A stretch of DNA of 64,000 nucleotides, from assembly GCF_000308295.2 (NCBI RefSeq), contig NZ_HG326652.1:612561-676560 (forward strand), read 5' to 3'. Shown piece by piece: positions 60,069-64,000 of the stretch; positions within the stretch are counted from its first letter, which is position 1; every line of letters begins with the position of its first letter. Origin of the DNA: Afipia birgiae 34632. GTDB taxonomy: Bacteria; Pseudomonadota; Alphaproteobacteria; Rhizobiales; Xanthobacteraceae. The notes under the pieces are model-generated. The model saw only the letters and a list, made by a program, of their open reading frames with translations, was not told the origin of the DNA and did not search any database. Position numbers and translations under genes: made by a program.

Positions 60069-61130
60069 TCATGATTGCCGCCACCCACCCAGTTCGCCGA
60101 TGGCAGCGAAGATCAATGCGGGCACGACAACCGGCCAGGCGTTGCCGACGAGCTTGGCGATCTGGGTCCGGCTGAGAGGCTTGTTGCGCCACATGACGCC
60201 GTCCAGCCAATCGTCCGGGAAACCTTGCGCGCGAATGATCTCCAGGGAAGTTGGCCGGCGTACGATGGTGCCGTGACCCGCGATATCCTGAACGATCAGA
60301 AATCCGAGCTCGGTGCTGCGCAATCCGGCTTTGATGACGCCGGATCCGCTCGCCATCAGCGTCGGGAGCGCGAGCGGATGGTGGATGTCAGGGCGCTGCG
60401 CAGTCGCGGCGGCATGGTGTACCGGTTCTTCCTTGCGCGGCGCATCACGCCCGCCGCCGCTTGCGGCGACAGCGAATACTTCAGAAGGTGAGGGCCCGGA
60501 AGTTCCGCGATGCCCGAGAATCCAGAGCCGACGGCGGCGTTGCGGGAGCACGTCGATGGCATCGATGATTTTTGCTTCGCAGCGATAACCTTCCCGGTGG
60601 AGCCGCGCGAGCGTGCGCCGGTACGCGCGGCCGTCGCTCGACGACGCGAATCCGGGGACATTTTCGAGCAAGACCCAGTCGGGATGTACTTCGGCAATAG
60701 CGCGGAGCACGCTTGCACTGCATTCACGCGGATCATCGAGACCCTTCCGGTACCCCGCCGTCGAGTGCGGCTGGCACGGGAATCCTGCGGTAAGGATGTT
60801 GACTTCCTGGTCATGAAACACACTCCAATTGATATTGTTGAGGTCGCCGAGGTTGCGAGCCTCGGGAAATTTATGCGCAAGGACCGCGCAGGCGGCCGGA
60901 TCGATCTCCGCGACCGCGACCAGCTTGTGGGGGACGTCGGCAAGCTCAAATGCCGCGACATCACTGCCCATGCCGGAGCACAGGCTCAGCACGTTGATCG
61001 GCTTGCTATCGGTGCTGCGAGTTGCCTTATGACGCGCTGCCGTATAGATACGCGAGCGCCGTCTCAGGTCATTGCTTGGCGACGACCTTCGTTGAGTCTT
61101 TGCCGCCGAGTTCGCGTTTTCTTTACTCAC
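60069..61130 (-). CDS. DNA (cytosine-5-)-methyltransferase
   Basis: Methylates cytosine C5 in a specific site using S-adenosylmethionine. All key motifs are present in 353 residues: motif I NVLSLCSGMGSD (46-57), PCQ at 118-120 with catalytic Cys119, ENVP at 156-159, QRRRR at 197-201 and GNAWPVVVP near the end. GTG 61130 is chosen because AGAAGGAA lies eight bases before it and the 17-bp motif lies upstream; longer frames run across the motif. No restriction enzyme gene is beside it, so it is probably a solitary methylase protecting the element. Confidence 0.92.
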   Translation of the reverse strand: MSKENANSAAKTQRRSSPSNDLRRRSRIYTAARHKATRSTDSKPINVLSLCSGMGSDVAAFELADVPHKLVAVAEIDPAACAVLAHKFPEARNLGDLNNINWSVFHDQEVNILTAGFPCQPHSTAGYRKGLDDPRECSASVLRAIAEVHPDWVLLENVPGFASSSDGRAYRRTLARLHREGYRCEAKIIDAIDVLPQRRRRLWILGHRGTSGPSPSEVFAVAASGGGRDAPRKEEPVHHAAATAQRPDIHHPLALPTLMASGSGVIKAGLRSTELGFLIVQDIAGHGTIVRRPTSLEIIRAQGFPDDWLDGVMWRNKPLSRTQIAKLVGNAWPVVVPALIFAAIGELGGWRQS

Positions 61131-61202
61131 CCTGACTATTCCTTCTGCTCTGTGCCGACGAAACCGTCGGTCGTGCAGAAGGCTTAAGCCACTCGACGCT
61201 GA

Positions 61203-61219
61203 TAGTTTTGGGGACTGAA
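61203..61219 (-). promoter_or_regulatory. 17-bp element motif, copy 3
   Basis: TTCAGTCCCCAAAACTA on the minus strand, 72 bases before the methyltransferase start. Confidence 0.75.
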
Positions 61220-61315
61220 TAGGTGGCTGATCGACCGACGGGGTAAATGAAATTAAAAAAGGAGGCCGAATGCCCCCTTTTCCTTTGCGACTAAAAATCG
61301 AAAGACTGCGGCGGG

Positions 61316-61744
61316 CTACCAAGCCCACGGGATGAATGGATGGATAAAAAATTTCTCGCCTGTTGCGCCGGGAATATCAGCATTAGGACGCATGATGACG
61401 CTAATCTCGTAGCCTTCCTTTGGCCGATTGTGGCAATTGTAGATCGCACGGGTCCACTCGCGATCCATAAATTCAACGAGATTGGCATATTTAGATAGGC
61501 GTGAGTCTTTTGGTTTGCTTCCCCCATGTCGTGCAAGCAAACCGAATGCTTTTCGTTCAATCACGGGAGGTTCGTTTCCTGCCAACGTACTCTCGATGGC
61601 GACACGAAGATCCTCAATATTCGTGATAATGTTAGTTATTCCGCGAATCCAACGAAAGATCTTATTGATTTCGTTTTCAATCGGATTGGATAGTTTTTGA
61701 TTGTTCAGGATATCCTGCTTGTTCAAGATATCATGAAGCGCCAT
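61316..61744 (-). CDS. AT-rich hypothetical protein
   Basis: 142 residues from ATG 61744, or 176 from ATG 61846. AT-richer than its neighbours. A helical N-terminal part (NPIENEINKIFRWIRGITNI) and a C-terminal part with YNCHNRPKEGYEISVIMRPN. No ribosome binding site is obvious and no family is recognised. It stands alone 97 bases upstream of the methyltransferase motif. Confidence 0.5.
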   Translation of the reverse strand: MALHDILNKQDILNNQKLSNPIENEINKIFRWIRGITNIITNIEDLRVAIESTLAGNEPPVIERKAFGLLARHGGSKPKDSRLSKYANLVEFMDREWTRAIYNCHNRPKEGYEISVIMRPNADIPGATGEKFFIHPFIPWAW

Positions 61745-61991
61745 GCAGATTTCTGGCACGAGTTTCAGGTGGCTGGCTCGTCCGAGTTGGCCCAGCCAAA
61801 CGGTTGCGTCAAGATATCTGAGGGCCGGGCGCAAGCCTGGATGCAAGAATTCAGGGTTTACCCCCGAGTAAAGAGCGATAGCGAAATAGTCGATAAAGTA
61901 GAGATCGTAGTCGCGAATGTCCGTCGTCAGATAATTTGAGACAGATGGCGGGCTGATCTAGCGGAGGCTCTGGCCCATCTCGGTTGACATT

Positions 61992-62345
61992 TTAAGCGGC
62001 GGCTTTGCGATGTAGCAAGCGCCGCTGTTCGATGGTCTTTCGCTTGATCCTTTCTCTCTGCAACAGGACAGTTTGGCCGCGCCCGAAGTAAACGTCGGCG
62101 GGGGTGAGATTGTCCAGGCTCTCGTGGTAGCGGCGATGGTTGTAGCGCTCGACGAAAGCCGCGATCTGGGCTTCGAGATCACCCGGCAGGAAGTAGTTCT
62201 CCAGCAGGATACGGTTCTTGAGCGTCTGGTGCCAGCGCTCGATCTTGCCCTGGGTCTGAGGATGGTTCGGTGCACCGCGGGTGTGATCCATGTCGCGCTC
62301 CTGAAGCCATTGCGCCAGCTCGCCGGCGACGTAGCACGGCCCGTA
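61992..62345 (-). pseudogene. IS3-family transposase remnant (OrfB C-terminus)
   Basis: The last about 117 residues of an IS3-type integrase-core transposase: GPCYVAGELAQWLQERDMDH, HPQTQGKIERWHQTLKNRIL, YNHRRYHESLDNLTPADVYF and the basic end. It retains the catalytic Glu region (KIERWH), but the first part with both Asp residues is missing. It breaks off at about 62345, where the IS110-type element begins. Confidence 0.88.
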
Positions 62346-62490
62346 GCACCTACGGAAGGAATGAGGAGAGGTCACTGAGCAGCGGTGCGCGCAGCCTTTC
62401 GCTGCAAGCGCGCACCGGCTGAGGTGGCCATGGCCGATCAAGGTTTCTCTAGAATGCGAATGTTCACAACCCATTCGGGAGAGACCGACC
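62346..62490 (+). ncRNA. Candidate bridge RNA region of the IS110 element
   Basis: The non-coding end upstream of the transposase holds a strong stem-loop (CGGTGCGCGC at 62383-62392 with GCGCGCACCG at 62408-62417, plus an inner CAGC/GCTG pair). IS110-group elements are known to express a structured bridge RNA from this end. Target- and donor-pairing loops cannot be assigned by eye. Confidence 0.45.
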
Positions 62491-63753
62491 ATGACCAGCC
62501 CAAATGTTATACTCGCCGATGCCGTGTTGGTAGCCATCGATATTGCCAAGGTTTGCAATGAAGTTCTGATCGAGGCTCCGAGCCATAAACGCCGGCGCCG
62601 GCTGCCGGTCCTCAACACCCGTGCGGAGCATGATCGGCTGATTGAGATTCTGCAGACGTATGGCCGACCGGTGGTCTGCGGCTTTGAAGCCACCGGGAAC
62701 TATCATCGTCCCATTGCATGGCGCCTGGCTGAAGCCGGCTTCGAGGTGCGGCTGGTGTCGTCGCTGGCGCTCGCTCGAACTCGGGAGGCCCTGCACAACA
62801 GTTGGGACAAGAATGACCCCAAGGATGCGCAGGTGATCCTTCACATGCTCAGGATCCAAGCGACGCAGGCCTACCATGATCCGCTGCGCGCTGGCATCAA
62901 CGATGTGCAGGAACTGTCGAAGACGCATGAAGCAGTCGCCAGGGCCAAGACCGAGATCCAGCATCGTATCCTGACGCACTACCTGCCGCTGTATTTTCCA
63001 GAGATCGATCGCTTCCGGGGCAACAGCCGCAGCGATTGGTTCTTCGCTTTCCTCGATGCGTTTCCAACGCCGGCAAGTATCACGACGCTAACGAAGGAGG
63101 CGTTTGTGGCCGGAGCCTGGGACGTCGTCGGCCGCAAAGTCAGCAAGACGCAGATTCTAATGGATATTTACGAGACGGCGCGCACATCAATCGGATTGCC
63201 GTTGCCGCTGGATGCCCCTGCTATTCGCATGTTCCGGATGGTCGTCGCCGAAGCACGCAGCCTGATCCGACAACGCAATGAGATCGAGACGCAGGCTGAC
63301 GAACTGCTGCGATATAGCCAAGATTATCATCTCCTGCGGCAGATCCCGGGTATCGGGCCGATCAATGCGCTGACGATCATTGCCGAGGCTGGAGATCTTC
63401 GCCGCTTCCATCATCATCGCCAGTTTCTTAAATTCTGCGGACTGGATCTTTCGACACAGCAGTCAGGCCAGTATCGAGGCCAGACCCGCCTTTCCAAGTT
63501 CGGCAATGCGCGACTGCGCCGCACCCTGTGGATCGCCGGACAGGTCGCCATCCGCCAGCGCGAGAACGGATTCCGGCACAAGTTCGAACGCTACATCGCG
63601 AGAGATCGCGACAATCCCGATCTGCGCCGCAAGGCGATGACCGCTATTACCGCCAAGATGGCGCGTGTCGTCCACGCCGTCGTCAAAGGCGGTTCCGACT
63701 ACCGGCCCTTCGTTGAGGGGCGGGTGCCAGGTGGAAGAACCTCTGTCAGTTAG
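62491..63753 (+). CDS. IS110-family DEDD transposase
   Basis: 420 residues. The RuvC-like DEDD domain has Asp17 (AIDIAK), Glu66 (GFEATGN), Asp109 and Asp112 (DPKDAQ). The C-terminal Tnp domain has the helix-hairpin-helix-like PGIGPINALTIIAEAG and the serine-bearing QSGQYRGQTRLSKFGN region. Full length and uninterrupted, so it is probably active. GGGAGAG precedes ATG 62491 by about nine bases. Confidence 0.95.
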   Translation: MTSPNVILADAVLVAIDIAKVCNEVLIEAPSHKRRRRLPVLNTRAEHDRLIEILQTYGRPVVCGFEATGNYHRPIAWRLAEAGFEVRLVSSLALARTREALHNSWDKNDPKDAQVILHMLRIQATQAYHDPLRAGINDVQELSKTHEAVARAKTEIQHRILTHYLPLYFPEIDRFRGNSRSDWFFAFLDAFPTPASITTLTKEAFVAGAWDVVGRKVSKTQILMDIYETARTSIGLPLPLDAPAIRMFRMVVAEARSLIRQRNEIETQADELLRYSQDYHLLRQIPGIGPINALTIIAEAGDLRRFHHHRQFLKFCGLDLSTQQSGQYRGQTRLSKFGNARLRRTLWIAGQVAIRQRENGFRHKFERYIARDRDNPDLRRKAMTAITAKMARVVHAVVKGGSDYRPFVEGRVPGGRTSVS

Positions 63754-64000
63754 GGCCGTGAGGGCATCGCTTCGATGACCCTGTAGATAATGTTCGGGTC
63801 TTCCACCTGGATCAGAAGCTCGTGTTGAGGACGGTGAGGGCCGCAATCGGCGTACCCTGTGTTTGCTATGGACGAGATCTTTTCCTTTACTCGTGGAAGC
63901 CGCCTGGTTCGACCATGCAACTTGACGAGCGTCATGCTGCGAGAGCATGCTGGCGTACAGAGAGACTTTTGACTGTCCTCTCTATTTCCTTCCGCTCTTA
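63754..64000. other. Non-coding end of the IS110 element and flank
   Basis: 247 bases with no gene. It probably covers the IS110 3' non-coding end and the junction. CATGCTGCGAGAGCATG near 63929-63945 is a small palindrome. Confidence 0.4.

Larger units (their letters stand above)
50771..64000. mobile_element. Integrative conjugative/mobilisable element at tRNA-Arg, left end
   Basis: Begins at the tRNA 3' end with a large serine recombinase, followed by a MobF relaxase, coupling protein, ParA-like ATPase and methyltransferase, all on the minus strand. No repeat of the tRNA 3' end is found up to 64000, so the right end lies beyond the window. No VirB/Trb-type pore genes are seen here. Confidence 0.82.
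62346..64000 (+). mobile_element. IS110-family insertion sequence (right end uncertain)
   Basis: Starts where the IS3 remnant is cut and contains an intact DEDD transposase at 62491-63753. The 3' non-coding part runs to an end that I cannot fix (possibly near or beyond 63990). IS110 elements leave no clear inverted repeats or long duplications. Confidence 0.72.

Noticed and set aside
61697..61939. Plus-strand frame of 80 residues
   Set aside because: Lies opposite the AT-rich hypothetical gene, and no ribosome binding site was seen.
50848..64000. Right attachment site of the integrated element
   Set aside because: No repeat of the tRNA-Arg 3' end was found by eye; it presumably lies past the window.

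Overview
The window looks like chromosomal DNA of an alphaproteobacterium of the Bradyrhizobiaceae/Nitrobacteraceae group (Afipia, Oligotropha, Nitrobacter, Rhodopseudomonas or Bradyrhizobium-like). The grounds are the high-GC codon use, the adk-rpsM-rpsK-rpoA-rplQ order, the porin type, REP-like palindromes, and a dispersed repeat (33343-34030) that I recognise from this family. No species can be named from the sequence alone.

Layout. 1-3634: end of the ribosomal protein cluster (adk with a histone-like tail, S13, S11, RpoA, L17). 3631-15422: a broken ankyrin gene, oxidoreductases with divergent TetR, MarR and HxlR regulators, an alpha/beta hydrolase lacking its nucleophile serine, a porin, an orphan terminator that may belong to a small RNA, and a DegP protease. 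15610-20229: a tight gene string rarA-nat-rlu-(secreted protein)-ATP12. 20458-29572: a FliK/FlhB-tail pair, an OXA-type beta-lactamase with a disturbed start, acyl-CoA carboxylase beta subunit, a TRIC channel and small genes, separated by REP-like palindromes.

29701-33342 is a complete 3.6-kb IS1595-family transposon. It has 25-bp imperfect inverted repeats and a perfect 8-bp target duplication, and it carries about nine small passenger genes besides the transposase. It landed on the -10 box of a host promoter. Beyond it lie the dispersed repeat, small secreted proteins, an ArsR-type regulator with a palindromic operator, and a PEP-mutase/isocitrate-lyase-like enzyme.

39393-48061 is a catabolic gene string: an indolepyruvate-ferredoxin-oxidoreductase-like 2-oxoacid oxidoreductase, an SCP-x type thiolase with a DUF35 partner, a MaoC-like hydratase, an SDR, a DapA-family lyase/aldolase and a NUDIX hydrolase. 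Together they look like a pathway that oxidises and cleaves an acyl-CoA substrate I cannot identify. A DUF3750 protein, a cobalamin-binding-like protein and OxyR follow.

50771-64000 is an integrated conjugative or mobilisable element, entered at the 3' end of tRNA-Arg(TCG) and running past the right edge. Its minus-strand genes are a cytosine methyltransferase, an unknown protein, a ParA-like ATPase, a membrane protein with a LysM-like tail, a VirD4/TraD-type coupling protein, a MobF relaxase-helicase, a 99-residue protein and a large serine recombinase. The last three are joined by ATGA stop/start overlaps. An identical 17-bp motif stands upstream of three genes in this region, a candidate oriT hairpin separates relaxase and coupling protein, and a hairpin covers the relaxase ribosome binding site. 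The right edge holds an IS3-family remnant cut by an IS110-family element. No type IV secretion mating-pore genes are visible in the window.
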